Positions 37,845 to 49,480 of a stretch of 64,000 nt of DNA are shown one piece after another; within the stretch, counting starts at the first letter, position 1; each line of letters starts with the position of its first letter. Under the pieces are notes generated by a model. That model was not told the DNA's origin. It saw only the letters and a program-made list of their open reading frames with translations, and searched no databases. The position numbers were made by a program, and so were the translations under genes. The DNA comes from Inia geoffrensis (lineage: Eukaryota > Chordata > Mammalia > Artiodactyla > Iniidae): assembly GCA_036417435.1 (NCBI GenBank), contig CM070916.1, positions 21,398,052 through 21,462,051 on the forward strand. The letters are read 5' to 3'.

Positions 37845-38100
37845 TACATATACAAAACTTCTCATGTACCAGATTCTGTGTGAGCACTTAACATATGATA
37901 ACTTCTTTCATCCATGCAACAACCCTATAAGGCAAGTACTCTTAGTGGTCCCATTTGACAGATGAAGAAACAGTCATGGAGGCTGGTAATGCACAGAGAA
38001 GTGTTGTCTGAAGTTACATAGCTAATAAATTGCAGGCTGGGTCTTGCACAGAGGCAGTCTGTCTCCTGGGTCTATGATCTTAGCCACCATATCTTACCAA
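37845..38100 (-). mobile_element. MIR SINE relic
   Basis: CAGATTCTGTGTGAGCACTTAACATATG, CAACAACCCTATAAGGC, CATTTGACAGATGAAGAAAC, GTTACATAGCTAATAAATTGCAG and a TGCACAGAGGCAGTCTG end give a near-complete reverse MIR. Confidence 0.8.
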
Positions 38101-40129
38101 CTCTCAATATACATTTGTGACCTCTTAATGGACTAAACAAATGACTGGTGGAAAGATCACTTCACATGGCTTTCAACAAACAAACCAAACCACTATGTGA
38201 TGGATTCCTCGATTGACTGCATATTCCATGGAGAACTGCGGTTAAAGATTTTATCCTGCCAGGATAATTTCAACTCCATAGATGTGACATGAGCTCTTTT
38301 CTTTCTCTTATAAATGTTCGTGGTTGCATGACTTAAGAAGATTAATATTTTCAGCTACCTTCTGTATGAAAAAAAAGTACTTCAAACACAAGAGCTAACT
38401 TAATAATTTGGGTAGAGGGATATGGAAAACAAGTTAATGGTTCTCATTCCTCCATGCCCTATGTTTAACCATATATACAAATGATAAGAAAGGATGTATT
38501 TTCTGGAGGATCACTTCACATGTTTTCAGACTGGAGAAGAGAGGGGAATCAGACATTAAATACATAAATGATTTAATAAGGTTTTTAATAATTTGTTACA
38601 CATTTATATTTGGATAATATTTGTTTGGGCTTGTTGCCTGCAAGAATATATGCTTCTAGACAGTGATCAATTCTTTCAACACTAAAGGTATCCTGATGTA
38701 TTTTAAGAGCCCTAGGTAAGTTTTTCATATTTTAGTTTGACTTGTGAAAGCAGCATCATCTGTTGATCCATTGCTCAAGGGAGATAAAAATAATCCCCAG
38801 TTTCCTTCTACATTGAGTGGCTAGAAGAATTACAATGGCTTGGCCTTTTCTAAATGTTTTTAAAAGTAAACCACACACGAGTATGACATTTACTCTTGTC
38901 TTAATACTGATGGAAAGATTACCAAAGGAATGTCACAGATGAAGTGACCTTTTAGATAGACTGTACTATCAACCCATTCATTAGTATTATGCAAAAATCA
39001 GACTTCTGAATGCAGTGAATCTTCTCACACCTATGAGTTTAACGATTAGTCATGCTCTCTTTGGTAGTTTTCATTATGGCTAAGCTTACCAGTCTTGTGG
39101 CAGAACAACTCTCTTCATAAACATTAGCCAAATTATTACATAATAGATACTCACTTAAAAGCTGGGAGAAAGACACACCCGCTAATTATAGCAGAGTGAT
39201 TTCATTCACTCATATTTATGGTGACATTAGTTCTGTCTCTAAGTGTAAACCAACCTACTTGTTTGATTGACTTTCTTTTGACTGAAGGGAACTCATTGAA
39301 TTGACCAAACATTTCAAACCAAATTGTCAATGATTCTTTGCTGTTGGAACAGTTGATGTTTCCCATGAAACACCCTTGTGCATTTCTTTGCTTTTGGGTA
39401 AGAGGAATTTAATTATAGTTTTGTCCTAAATTCTCCGTTCTTTTAAAAATAACTCCTCTTTCATTAGGGATATTATACCAAGCATGTTTTAAAGATCTGG
39501 CTTTAACTACTAAAAGGAATGATCTTTTCCAGTTACGTTTAAGCAGAAGTAAAATATGTTTCTAGTACATTTTCTTTCTTAAAATTAAAATTTTCCCTGT
39601 ATGACACACTCTTTCTAAGCTGAATTCTGAGTTCACTCTGTTCTCTCTCTGAAGAGCCAATATTGTAGCCTCTTTTCATTTTCTTTTAAGATGTCATATG
39701 GCATCACCTTTAATCTCAACAGGGAAGCAGACATAGGGGCAAAACAAATACAAAATAAGGAAGCCCAAAGTTTGAGAAAATATCTAAGTTTTATTATTGT
39801 TTTTGGCTTATAGCATCTAATTTCTTTGCTAAATGGCGCCAGAAAATGTTGATGGATTTTGGCCCTTTTATTGGGAAGGGGAGGGTTAGTAAATCATCCA
39901 ACCCCTCATTTTTGGTACCTCTATCTGTAATGGTTTAGCTCTTAGAGCTTGAACAATCAAATCTAGGCTGTTTAAAAGTCCCTTTATTTAAAGTGAAGAG
40001 TTTAAAAATATGAGATTTTCAGTTCAGTGGTTCTCACATCACTGTGACTGACCATCCAGAGATCAGAATAGGGAAGATCTCCCATAGGACATTTCTTCCC
40101 AACATCAATGAACATTTTATTAAATCAAT
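38101..40129. other. 2 kb of unique DNA
   Basis: No repeat, exon or RNA gene recognised. Confidence 0.45.
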
Positions 40130-40375
40130 CAATATATATGAACTGCTAAATGCTGTCAAAATGTTCAGTAGTCTAATGTAGCAGACAAATAACATTGTAT
40201 AATCAATTGATAATGGTATCTAATAGGTCTGGAGAGAAGCATGAGAGAGGAGAGGGGGTGACTGGAAATCTTCCTGGAGCAGGTGATACCTGAAGCATGC
40301 TTTGGAATTTACCATCTAGAAAATGGGAGGAGGGGCAGTTTGTGCAGAAAGAAGAGGGATATAAACCAGCATGAG
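40130..40375 (-). mobile_element. Probable LINE-2 fragment
   Basis: GGAAATCTTCCTGGAGCAGGTGATACCTGAAGC resembles the reverse of the L2 block around 'AAATGTCACCTCC'. Confidence 0.4.
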
Positions 40376-40949
40376 TTCTTTGATATGATGATAACTGAAC
40401 AGTAGAACTGTTTGGTAGCTAATGTATAAAATATATGAAATAACTGAAATAATATTACTAAGATGTTAGTACCGTATTGAGGCTCATTGATAATCTGGTT
40501 TCTTAAAAGTATTCTGATGATACTGTGTTACTTTCTAAGCAAATATCTTGATTATACTTTCTATCCTTTGTTAGAAAGTGAAATGAAACCATAGCTAAAT
40601 GGGGCCTCTGACTTCATCTCTAAAATTCAAGCTATGAATCACAGACATTCACAAGTCTAATATAAAGTCCATAATATTTTATGGTTATAGCAATGTCTGA
40701 AGCTCAGAGTTGCCTTTGATACCTTAGATTTTGGCTATGGTAACCAGAAACAAACCAGTCCTTAGTCACAGCAGAGTTAACAGGATATTGATTATATTCG
40801 TGAAAAGTGAAAGAAAAAAAGAAAAGCAGTTTTTTACATAGTATTTCACTATGATAAACTTGTTTGACCACCTTAGGGTCTTTGAACATAATGTTCTCTC
40901 AAGTCACAATGATAGTGCCTCCTGTTGTCAGAAAGTCTTTCTCCTTTCA

Positions 40950-41205
40950 CGTTCTTTAGGATTCAGTTCAAAACTCACCTATTCAGAACCTCCTCGGTGG
41001 GATGCCACAGTCCTTGTTCCTCATTGTCTTCACATGCATGGACTTTCTTTATAGAACTTGCCATGATCTGCAATTACCTTGTTTGTTTATGTGCATACTT
41101 ACTCTGGAGTAGATGTCCCATAGATGCATGACCTATTCTCCTTTGTACATTAGTATATACCCAAGACACAGGCAGAAGTTCAATAAGGATTTGTGGAAGG
41201 AAGGA
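40950..41205 (+). mobile_element. LINE-2 3' end
   Basis: TTAGGATTCAGTTCAAAACTCACC, CTCGGTGGGATGCC, TTATAGAACTTGCCATGATCTG and GGCAGAAGTTCAATAAGGATTTGTGGAAGG match the L2 terminus. Confidence 0.65.
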
Positions 41206-41335
41206 AGGAAGGAAAAAAAAAAACTTGTTCAGAGTCATAGGGAGATGAATGGTGACGGTAAATTTGTGATTCCTTTCCTTGCTTCCTTCCTCCCTCCCAC
41301 TCTCCCTCTGTTCCTTTCTTCTTTCTTTCCTCCAT
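41199..41335. repeat. (GGAA)n and (CTTT/CCTT)n tracts
   Basis: GGAA repeats at 41199-41213 followed by an A run, then a pyrimidine tract at 41273-41333. The two tracts are roughly complementary. Confidence 0.8.
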
Positions 41336-41345
41336 TTATTCATTC

Positions 41346-42104
41346 ATAGGTCAATGGGCCAGAATGCCTTTCACACTGTATTCAATACATAATAATATTG
41401 CCCCTGAAAATTGTGTGGAAATTAATTTTATATGCATTATTTGTAATTATTTTAGCAATTAACTTGCTCTGCAGCTTCACAGCTGCTCAGTCTCAATTTC
41501 TAGTTGATCCTTGGCTGGCAGCAGCTACTAAAGCTGTAGCTATGATACATTATCTCTGTTTATTGGTCACAGTTAATATTGTAAATATTTCTAAATGCCC
41601 AGGAGAATTTGCCATTTAAACAAAAATTTGTGTGAAGTTCTTAATAATGTCATCTTTAGTTTATTTATTTTACATATCCTCACTTGCATTCATTGGTGAT
41701 ATTCAGCATGGAGCCTGAGAAATAGCAGTAGGAAGAGAAATGCTCTTCCCAATGTTAATTTTACAAATGGTTCCGTTAACACTCAGTGCTTTCTTATTTA
41801 TATATTAGAGCTGGAAACATTTATTTGGCAGTGGCTATTCTGTACCATCTATGGTTCTACTAAACAAATCTATACAGAGAAATAGATAAAAATTATACTC
41901 TTCTGAGTGCCCATTATATTTGTGTGTATGACATTCAGTTTTCTGGATGAGTGTGGTGCCATATGGTATGCACATTGTACTCATGAAGAAATTTTAAAGT
42001 ATTTAGAGAAAGTTATCAGATGCCCAGAAAAATATTAATTTTTAAATTTACCATACTGTCATGTAAGCTATATGACTCTAAAAAAAAAAAAAAAAAAAAG
42101 GAAA
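41346..42104. other. Unique DNA ending in poly(A)
   Basis: No repeat recognised. The A run at 42080-42099 immediately precedes a DNA transposon. The open frame at 41398-41619 has no known motif. Confidence 0.4.
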
Positions 42105-42106
42105 TA

Positions 42107-42454
42107 CAGTTAGCCCTCCATGTTTGCAAGGTTCTGCGTTTTTGGATTCAAACCCCATGAATGGAAAATATTTGGAAAAAACAATTCCAGAAAGTTCCAA
42201 AAAGCAAAACTTGAATTTGCCACAAACTGGCAACTATTCACAGAGTATTTACATTGTATTTCCAACTCTTTACATAGCAGTTACATTGTATCAGGTATTA
42301 TAAGTAATCTAGAGATGATTTAAAGTATATGGGTGGGGTGTGAAGGTTACATGAAAATACTACTGCATTACATATAAGGGGCTTGAGCACCCATGGATTC
42401 TGGTATCCTCAGGGGTCTTGGAAACAATCCCCCACAGATACCAGGGGGCAACTG
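42107..42454. mobile_element. MER2/Tigger-like DNA transposon
   Basis: Starts CAGTTAGCCCTCCATG and ends AGATACCAGGGGGCAACTG, imperfect inverted ends. It is flanked by TA on both sides (42105-42106, 42455-42456), the target typical of Tc1/mariner-Tigger elements. Inner block TTCCAGAAAGTTCCAAAAAGC is characteristic. Non-autonomous, with no transposase. Confidence 0.85.
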
Positions 42455-42504
42455 TATACACAGAATAAAATTGTTTAGCAATAACTGTGAACTTTGGAAA
42501 TGGA

Positions 42505-42568
42505 ATGAATATATATAAATTCATATATTTACACATATATATGTGTTGAATATATATGTATATATATT
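42505..42568. repeat. AT-rich (TA/CATA)n tract
   Basis: Alternating ATATAT with CACATATATATGTG self-complementary pieces. Confidence 0.8.
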
Positions 42569-43971
42569 CTGTAGATACTGTATTAGTTCTTTTTAAATAA
42601 AAAAGAACATTTAAAAAAAAATCATTTGTTATAGCAGCTAAAGTGTAAATTTCCAGAAATGCATTATGTTTACACAATCCCTTTATTGGCTTTCAGAATT
42701 CTGATTTGCCAAAGAAACTTGAAATGGACTTATCTTTTTCTCAGTTATTACGTTATTGTCTTGGTTAAATAACTCTGATGTAAGGAATACGTAGTTTTAT
42801 TCATCATAGCTATTTAGTTAAGGAAACCCCTCTCAAAATTGTCATAAACTTTTTGATGCGAAGATGTGTCTGTATGTGAGTGTGCACTTATATTAGGTTG
42901 TCTAATGTCAAGTGTCAATTCCCTTTACTTATATAAGTCGTCTAAAAGAATGAAGATGTTGATTCACATAATGTGGATATACATGCTAAAATAAGTTATT
43001 TTTTTTTTCCGGAATCATGTTTTTTGTCAAATTAAAAAAAAATTCCTTTAAAAAGAAGGACCCACTGTGGATAAAATAATTTCATTTTTAACTTAAGTGA
43101 CTGACAGTCTAAGACTGAATATATTTTCATGGTGTTTTTTGCTTCTTGTCATCTTGCTGGTGATCTGTTGCTGTCATCTAAAGACAATCATAATCAATAT
43201 TTTCACAAGTGTGTTTTCCATGGAGAGGTTTTGGATTTTCCAAGAGGGTAGAATCTGGAATCTAGATTCAGGACTAGAGTCTGGACTCAAGATTATAATG
43301 ATATTTTCAGAAAACGTCCCCCTGACTTTAAGCTAATGTGAATTATCTTTGATATTAAGTTTTATGAAGTACCTGTTAGCACAGTCTCAGAAATAAACTA
43401 GAAATTATCACTTGGCGAGAGCACTTTGATGAAATTCAGGTACTAGAATGTAATGGCATTAAATGAATTATAAGTTAAACTAAGACATTGTAGCAATGAT
43501 TAATAAATATTTTGCTGATACAAATTTCGAATTATAAGGAATTTTGGCCGGGTAGCTTTTAAGGATAATATTTAGTAACTGTGTTTCCAGAAAAGGAAAA
43601 TGAATGGAAATTGTACAGTAAACAGACTGGAATATAATGATCCACTTAATAGACATACCACTATGTTAATTAATCCACCTTTAATAAAGGTGAAAATTTT
43701 GTAGCTTGGGGATATAAAAGAGATTGCTTAACTTTGTTCACTGATGACTTTCAACTGTCAACGTCCTAATTTTAAAATTAGTACAGAAGAGGTTATCTTC
43801 TGTAAAGAGATAGCTTACTAATACTTGTGTTTTGAAACACTTGGCATTACTATTTCTAAATATAATGAATAAATTAGCTATCTGATTTATGAATTTGTCA
43901 TTAAATTTTACTTAATTTGTATCATCTTTTGGAGACCAGTTACTTCTGGGTCAGCTGATCAATTAATATTT
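42569..43971. other. Unique DNA
   Basis: No gene or repeat recognised. Confidence 0.45.
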
Positions 43972-43984
43972 TGAACTTGTATAT

Positions 43985-44208
43985 TTTTTTTTGTTTTGTT
44001 TTGTTTTTTGTTTTTTTCTGTACACGGGCCTCTCACTGTTGTGGCCCCTCCCGTTGCGGAGCACAGGCTGTGGACGCGCAGGCTCAGCGGCCATGGCCCA
44101 CGGGCCCAGCCGCTCCGCGGCACGTGGGATCTTCCCAGACCGGGGCACGAACCTGCGTCCCCTGCATCAGCAGGCGGACTCTCAACCACTGCACCACCAG
44201 GGAAGCCC
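43985..44208 (-). mobile_element. CHR-type SINE with long duplication
   Basis: Tail of (TTTTG)n-like composition, CTGTACACGGGCCTCTC, ending CACCACCAGGGAAGCCC. TGAACTTGTATATTTTTTT at 43972-43990 recurs at 44209-44227. CpG-rich, so probably fairly young. Confidence 0.96.
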
Positions 44209-44227
44209 TGAACTTGTATATTTTTTT

Positions 44228-45380
44228 ATAAAGCCTTAGATCTCTTGTGATTCCACAAGACTTCACAGAAGAGTAGCTGTCATCCATATGTGGTAGGTTT
44301 AAAAAATAGATTGAATAGTAAAACCCATAACTGTTCCTACTCCAGAAGAGAAGGATCGTTGCTAATACAACCTGGGAAAAAAATGTAGAGTAAATGTTTT
44401 ATTTTTTTCCCTAGATGATACTCAAATTAGAAGTTGCTTTCTTCTAACTAATTTATCAGGCTAGTCCAGGTAACCTCTCCCAGCTTTAAAGCATAGTTGA
44501 GAAAGAGGAAGAGGGGGAGAGAGAAAGTGGAGCGTGGAGGGAGAAGGAGAGGAAAGGGGAGTTACTTATATATGAACACACACACACGGAGAAGAGTTAC
44601 ACTTTTATGTTCTAGTATTTCATAGTTGCAAACAAAGGCAAATAAGTAGCAAGGATTAAAGTGCTTTTAAAATTATTGATCAAATTTTATACATTGTCAT
44701 TTTGAGTCAATGCAGATAGAGAAAAAACTGGCTACACTTAGTATAAAATACAAAATATATGAATACTGTTACCTTGTTTAAATTGACCTACAGGGAATGC
44801 AGATGAATATCAGTGGCAAAACTCAAAATAATCAAAGTAGAGGATGTGAATGAGACCAGAATAGACATGATTCCTTCCCCAGATCTTCCAGATTCACCAA
44901 TTCCTTAGTGGGGTGGGACTGGAACTAATATCGGGACAATATGCCTTTGGAGTTAATGCCACATGCATTAAGTACATGTTAGCAGTTTCATAAATAATAT
45001 GTGATTCAGCCCATAACGTAGGCCAATCTAAATTAATATTTACTCTTAACAAAGACCCAAATTGAAATAACTTTCAAAGAATTGTTCTTCTGAATCTGGT
45101 GGACACGAGCAGAGAGCAAATTGGGAACAGGTCATGTCAGCAGCACTTAGAAAAATAATACCTTTAGAAGCCGGATTCGTGTCTAGAAATCCACACATTA
45201 AAAGCACACCATGGGATACAACCTCAAATAGTCAACAAGTGGAAGCATTCTTTATAAGACGTATATAATATCATTAAGAAGCTGTCAGTAAGAAATTATT
45301 AAAAATAAGTATTAACAAGGCAGGTTATTTGAATTTGGACAAAATACTTGTGAAAATGTTTTGTGTTTGTATACATTCAC
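44228..45380. other. Unique DNA
   Basis: No gene recognised apart from the exon candidate that follows. A GA-rich tract lies at 44500-44561. Confidence 0.4.
44500..44561. repeat. Polypurine (GGAGA)n tract
   Basis: Almost pure purine: GAAAGAGGAAGAGGGGGAGA and following. Confidence 0.85.
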
Positions 45381-45560
45381 CTTAATATATGACAGGAAAG
45401 TCTGCACTTTCAGTGCTGTGTTATAACCTTCAGGCGTTGCTTCATTCCCATGAAAATAATTTAAACGTCCTAGTAGTTCAATAAATTTGCGACGTCCTGT
45501 GGCCTCAAGGATCCATTTGCAGACGTATTTTTGAGCGTACCCTTTCCAGAAAAACCTTGC
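45381..45560 (-). CDS. Possible coding exon, identity unknown
   Basis: On the minus strand one frame is open from 45560 down past 45381, with an upstream stop at 45561-45563. It encodes a well-mixed, protein-like sequence including KWILEATGRRKFIELLGRL and, further on, GNEATPEGYNTALK. It ends at AAG|GTGAAT (GT at 45379-45380), a reasonable splice donor. Six CpGs sit in about 110 bases (for example 45434, 45466, 45490, 45493) in otherwise CpG-poor DNA, as expected for selected coding sequence. The acceptor is unclear; AG before GGTACGC near 45541 is one option, with a poor pyrimidine tract. I cannot name the protein. It could also be a pseudogene piece or an unrecognised old transposon. No partner exon was found. 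Confidence 0.4.
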
Positions 45561-45574
45561 TTAGTAACTCAAAC

Positions 45575-45790
45575 TTTAAATTTTTATTCAGTGGTGGTGC
45601 TGAGCACTGTGATAAGTGCTACGGGTACAGAAAATCAAGGGCAGAATCCTTGTCCTGAAGGCATGTGGAGGTCAAGGGCAAAGGCAGGACATAAATAAAT
45701 CTGTAAAGTTCTAGGAAAGAGGAATCTGTACTCTGGAGGGAAAAAGGAGGCAGCAGAGCGGCTGTGCCCCAGAGCGTCAGGGAAGAGCCA
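45575..45790 (-). mobile_element. Probable LINE-2 fragment
   Basis: CTGAGCACTGTGATAAGTGCTACGGG, TCCTTGTCCTGAAGGCATGTGG and AGGACATAAATAAATCTG resemble the reverse L2 3' end. A CHR SINE follows inside the same stretch. Confidence 0.45.
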
Positions 45791-45810
45791 GTAAAAGAAT
45801 AACCTTTGTG

Positions 45811-46012
45811 GGCTTCCCTGGTGGCGCTAGTGGTTGAGAGTCCGCTTGCCGATGCAGGGGACACGGGTTCGTGCCCCGGTCCGGGAAGATCCCACATGCT
45901 GAGGAGCGGCTGGGCCCATATGAGTCATGGCTGCTGAGCCTGCGCATCCGGAGCCTGTGCTCCGCCACGGGAGAGGCCACAACAGCGAGAGGCCCGCGTA
46001 CTGCAAAAAAAA
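45811..46012 (+). mobile_element. CHR-type SINE with 18-bp perfect duplication
   Basis: GGCTTCCCTGGTGGCGCTAGTGG (one extra T in the A-box region), GGTTCGTGCCCCGG and a short A tail. AAAAGAATAACCTTTGTG at 45793-45810 is repeated exactly at 46013-46030. Low decay suggests a recent insertion. The following ~290 bases (46031-46324) hold nothing certain. Confidence 0.97.
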
Positions 46013-46336
46013 AAAAGAATAACCTTTGTGCGGGGCATTTATTGCATTGAAAAGCTGGGGTAAACCTTTCCCAGTTTCTATGCAAGAGGCAGAGGTGTAT
46101 AACAAAGGAGAGTCTGAGAAGGGAACTGTGAGTGTCCTACTGTGTAGTCTAGCGTGTGCGGGGCCAGAGGGCTGGCACTTCCACCAAGAAGACAGCGTGT
46201 TAACAGTCAGCCTGCCCTGGGTCTCTGCTATATCAGGATGGAGACTCTGGATTCCATTTGATAAATTGATTGACTGATAGGGTATAATTTTTACAGTTAA
46301 AACATTTTTCCTACAACTAGCAAGTTAGTATTTATT

Positions 46337-46676
46337 TTTTAAAATGTATTTATTTTATCTACTTATTTTGGGCTGCATTGGGTCTTCGTTGCTGCGCATG
46401 GGCTTTCTGTAGTTGCGGCCAACGGGGGCCACTCTTTGTTGCAGTGGCTTCTCTTATTGCGGAGCACGGGATCTAGGTGTGCGGGCTTCAGTAGTTGTGG
46501 CACATGGGCTCAGTAGTTGTGGCTTGTGGGCTCTAGAGCGCAGGCTCAGTAGTTGTGGTGCACGGGCTTAGTTGCTCCACGGCATGTGGGATCTTCCCGG
46601 ACCAGGGCTCAAACCCGTGTCCCCTGCATTGGCAGGCAGATTCTTAACCACTGCACCACCAGGGAAGCCCCGAAAA
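46337..46676 (-). mobile_element. Longer CHR SINE subtype
   Basis: About 340 bases, against ~210 for the other copies. Complement of the usual head at the right (ACCACCAGGGAAGCCC). The left part has TTTTGGGCTGCATTGGGTC and several AGTAGTTGTGG units absent from short copies. TTAGTATTTATT flanks it at 46325-46336 and 46677-46688. Confidence 0.92.
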
Positions 46677-47005
46677 TTAGTATTTATTAGTATGAGAAAA
46701 TTTGGAAAGTATAGACCAGTAAAAAGAATTTGAAAATGTCACCAAATATCTGCCCATTCTATTAAACAAGGATGGTAGATACAGTAATACTGGCCTCCCC
46801 TACCCCAAATGCCTCTGTCCTAATCCCCCAGAACCTGTGATTATGTCACTTTACGAGGCAAAAGAGACTTTGATGATGTAATTTAAATGAGGATTTTTAT
46901 GATGTGGGAGAATATCCTGGGTTTCTCGGGCAGAGGCCCAATGTGATTTCAGGTGTCTTTATGAGAGTTAGAGACAGAGAAGGAGATGTGGCTATGGAAG
47001 CCAAC

Positions 47006-47008
<3 letters not shown>

Positions 47009-47065
<57 letters not shown>
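47009..47065. repeat. (TG)20(AG)n compound microsatellite
   Basis: Forty bases of pure TG followed by about 17 of AG, inside the LTR. Confidence 0.98.
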
Positions 47066-47180
47066 TTTAAAGATGTTACACCACTGTCTTTGAAAATGGA
47101 GACAGGAACCCAGGGTCAAAAAAAATGCAGGCAGCCTCTGGAAGCTGGAAACGGCCAGGGAATGGATTGTCCCGTAGAGC

Positions 47181-47374
47181 CGGGGTCCCCAATGCCCCGG
47201 CCGTTAGGAGCCAGGCGGTACAGCAGGAGGTGAGCAGAGGGCGAGCGAGTGAAGCTTCATTTGCCGCTCCCCATTTCTCACATTACAGCCTGAACCATCC
47301 CCCGCATCCTGCCCCCCATCCGAGGAAAAACTGTCTTCCACGAAACCAGTCCCTGGTGCCCAAAAGTCTGGGGA
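47181..47374. mobile_element. MER30-like hAT element in the LTR
   Basis: CGGGGTCCCCAATGCCCCGGCC to CCCTGGTGCCCAAAAGTCTGGGGA, with GACCGGTACC-type decayed ends, AGCAGGAGGTGAGC and TGTCTTCCACGAAACC blocks. The host sequence CGTAGAGC (47173-47180) is repeated as CCTAGAGC (47375-47382): an 8-bp duplication with one mismatch, the size made by hAT transposases. Confidence 0.85.
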
Positions 47375-47714
47375 CCTAGAGCCTCCAGAAGAAGTGCAGT
47401 CCTTCAAACATCTTGATTTCAGGACTTCTGACCCCCAGAACTGTAAGATAATAAATTTGCATTGTTCTAAGCCACTACGTTGCTGGTAATCTGTTACAAC
47501 AGCAATAGGAAACGCATGCAGCAAGTAAGCTCCAAGAGGGAAGGCGTTAAATCTCTCACACAGTGATGAATCCCTCTTAGGCTTGCCACACAGAACGTGC
47601 TGAAAGCTGATTTGGTGATGAATGAGAATTTCATCAGGAACACTAAAACTTACACAAAGTAAACAAGAGCCTGTATGATTCTTTTAGAAACGGATTTAAA
47701 CTGATGTCAAAGGT

Positions 47715-48000
47715 TTTTTTTTAAACAGGGGCATGATACGATTAGATTTGTGCTTTAGGACTGTTAACTCTTGTGGATGTGACCTAAATAAAAGAAGAGA
47801 ACCCAGCTAAAAGCCTATCCAAAACGTTTAGGCACAAAGTCATAACGTTTATACCAAGACAGAGGCTGATTGGAAGGACAGGAAGGGAGCAGGCACAGAA
47901 GTTGTGATTGAAGGTATGTAATAGGCAAGAGGACTTGGTGATTGGGAGATCTGGTGATTAGCTGGACAGCAGATTCCAGCCTGATTTTTGTTATTAGCCT
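47715..48000 (-). mobile_element. Probable LINE-2 fragment
   Basis: GGGGCATGATACGATTAGATTTGTGC resembles the reverse L2 block GTGACATGATCTGATTT. The rest is weak. Confidence 0.4.
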
Positions 48001-49079
48001 CCAAGTGTGACCTGTAAGAAGGCATTAAATGACTGGTAGCTCTATTGTTCTAGATTACTTTAGGGGAATAAAAAGACAAGGGTCTGTTGATAAAACATAC
48101 TATAATTGACCCACAATTGGCTTATGTGAAGTGAAAGCTAAGCTGCAGAATTGTGTTACGCGGCTTTTCTTAGAGGCCGAGTACTTATTTATTGGTCACT
48201 ATGTTAATATTTAAGCTTCTTTTGCTATTTCAATGACACTTTATGCTTTTTATTCTCTGCTGTGAAATGCCATTATTTCCTGAAATGGCTTAGTTGCACT
48301 TAATAGTGAAGCTTATTCAAGAGCTCTGTTTGTTTTCTTTGTTTCAAATTGTGTTATATAAAACACAACAGCTGCAGGACAAGACCATAAATGAATGATA
48401 TTACTCAGTTTGCAGCCTTCAAATACTGTGACCATTAAAAACCCTGATGGGTAAATTGCCTGGTATCTCATTTTCAAGGTAAAGAAATGGAGGACAAAGG
48501 GAATATGTGGCAGTGTCCTTTCAGCCTAGACAGAACTGCCACAACATCACATAGAAATAAGTTGATTTTGTCTCTATTTTTTGTCAATGCTGACAAAAGG
48601 CAACTTTATTTTAAATTATTATTTAGTATATTCAAACCTCACACATCAATACAAATTCTGCCTAACTAAAGGATAAGGATTCCCCCACAAAGAAATTATT
48701 AAATATTTTTTTTCTTTATCAAATTAACAGATTTAAAAAATATTTTACCTTGGGGAAAACCAAAAATTCAGATGGTTAATCTTTCATGATGTCTTACTTT
48801 CTTGATCCCAAACCTGCATTGAGCTTGCACCTTCTCTGTGCTAAACTGGGCCAGCTTCAAGAATAAAATGGAAGACTAAGAGAAGGTACTATCTGGAAAA
48901 GTACAGAATTTAGTGATAAATTTAGATATGTGCTCAGCTTGTTATGATTAAGTCAGGGGCCTAATCTAATTCTGATCAGGGAGGGATTCAAAGGGGAGTG
49001 GGTGGAGGAGGCTTTACAGCCTGGAAGCTCCAGGAAGATGGGATCTATGTATTATTCACACCTAAGCAATGTCAGAAAC
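48001..49079. other. Unique DNA
   Basis: No repeat or gene recognised. Confidence 0.4.
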
Positions 49080-49480
49080 CTGAAAAGTTTTCAGAATTTT
49101 CCCTCAATAAGGAAAGTGACTTTTAAGTCAGCCTTGAAAAATATACAGAACATTCCTAGTTAGACAAGAAAGAAAGGTGCTTGAGGTAAAAGTATAAGAT
49201 ACTTGCAAGGTGTGGGTTGTTAGAGACCTAAAATCTGTACTTGCAAGGCTTGGTAGAGATGATGCGGCTGGAAAAAGTTGAAGGGGTTAACCCATGAATG
49301 GCTTTGTTTGACATGTGAAAGATATAGGCTTTTTCTTCTTTGCGCATTTAAAAGCCACTGGAGTGTCTCTGAAAGATAAACTTTGAGATCAAGGAACACT
49401 GTTGTAAAGAGAGAATGCGAGATGGATTGGTAGGCAATTAAATAGTCTGGTGGCAAGAAAACTAGTTTGCAAATCACTGC
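49080..49480 (-). mobile_element. Probable LINE-2 fragment
   Basis: GTCAGCCTTGAAAAATATACAG, GGTTAACCCATGAATGGC and AAAAGCCACTGGAGTGTCTC follow the reverse L2 order loosely. Confidence 0.4.

Larger units (their letters stand above)
46773..47520 (+). mobile_element. MaLR-like LTR with internal insertions
   Basis: Runs from TGGTAGATACAGTAATACTGGCC to AACAGCAATAGGAAACGCATGCA. It contains CCAGAACTGTAAGATAATAAATTTG with an AATAAA signal near the end, as in LTRs of this class. It is interrupted by a TG/AG microsatellite and by a hAT element at 47181-47374. No internal retroviral genes are present, so it is a solitary LTR. Confidence 0.65.

Noticed and set aside
47009..47065. Array-like repeat that could suggest CRISPR
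   Set aside because: A dinucleotide microsatellite in mammalian DNA, with no spacers.
47170..47380. Possible CpG island
   Set aside because: The GC-rich stretch is about 200 bases long and fully explained by the MER30-like element.
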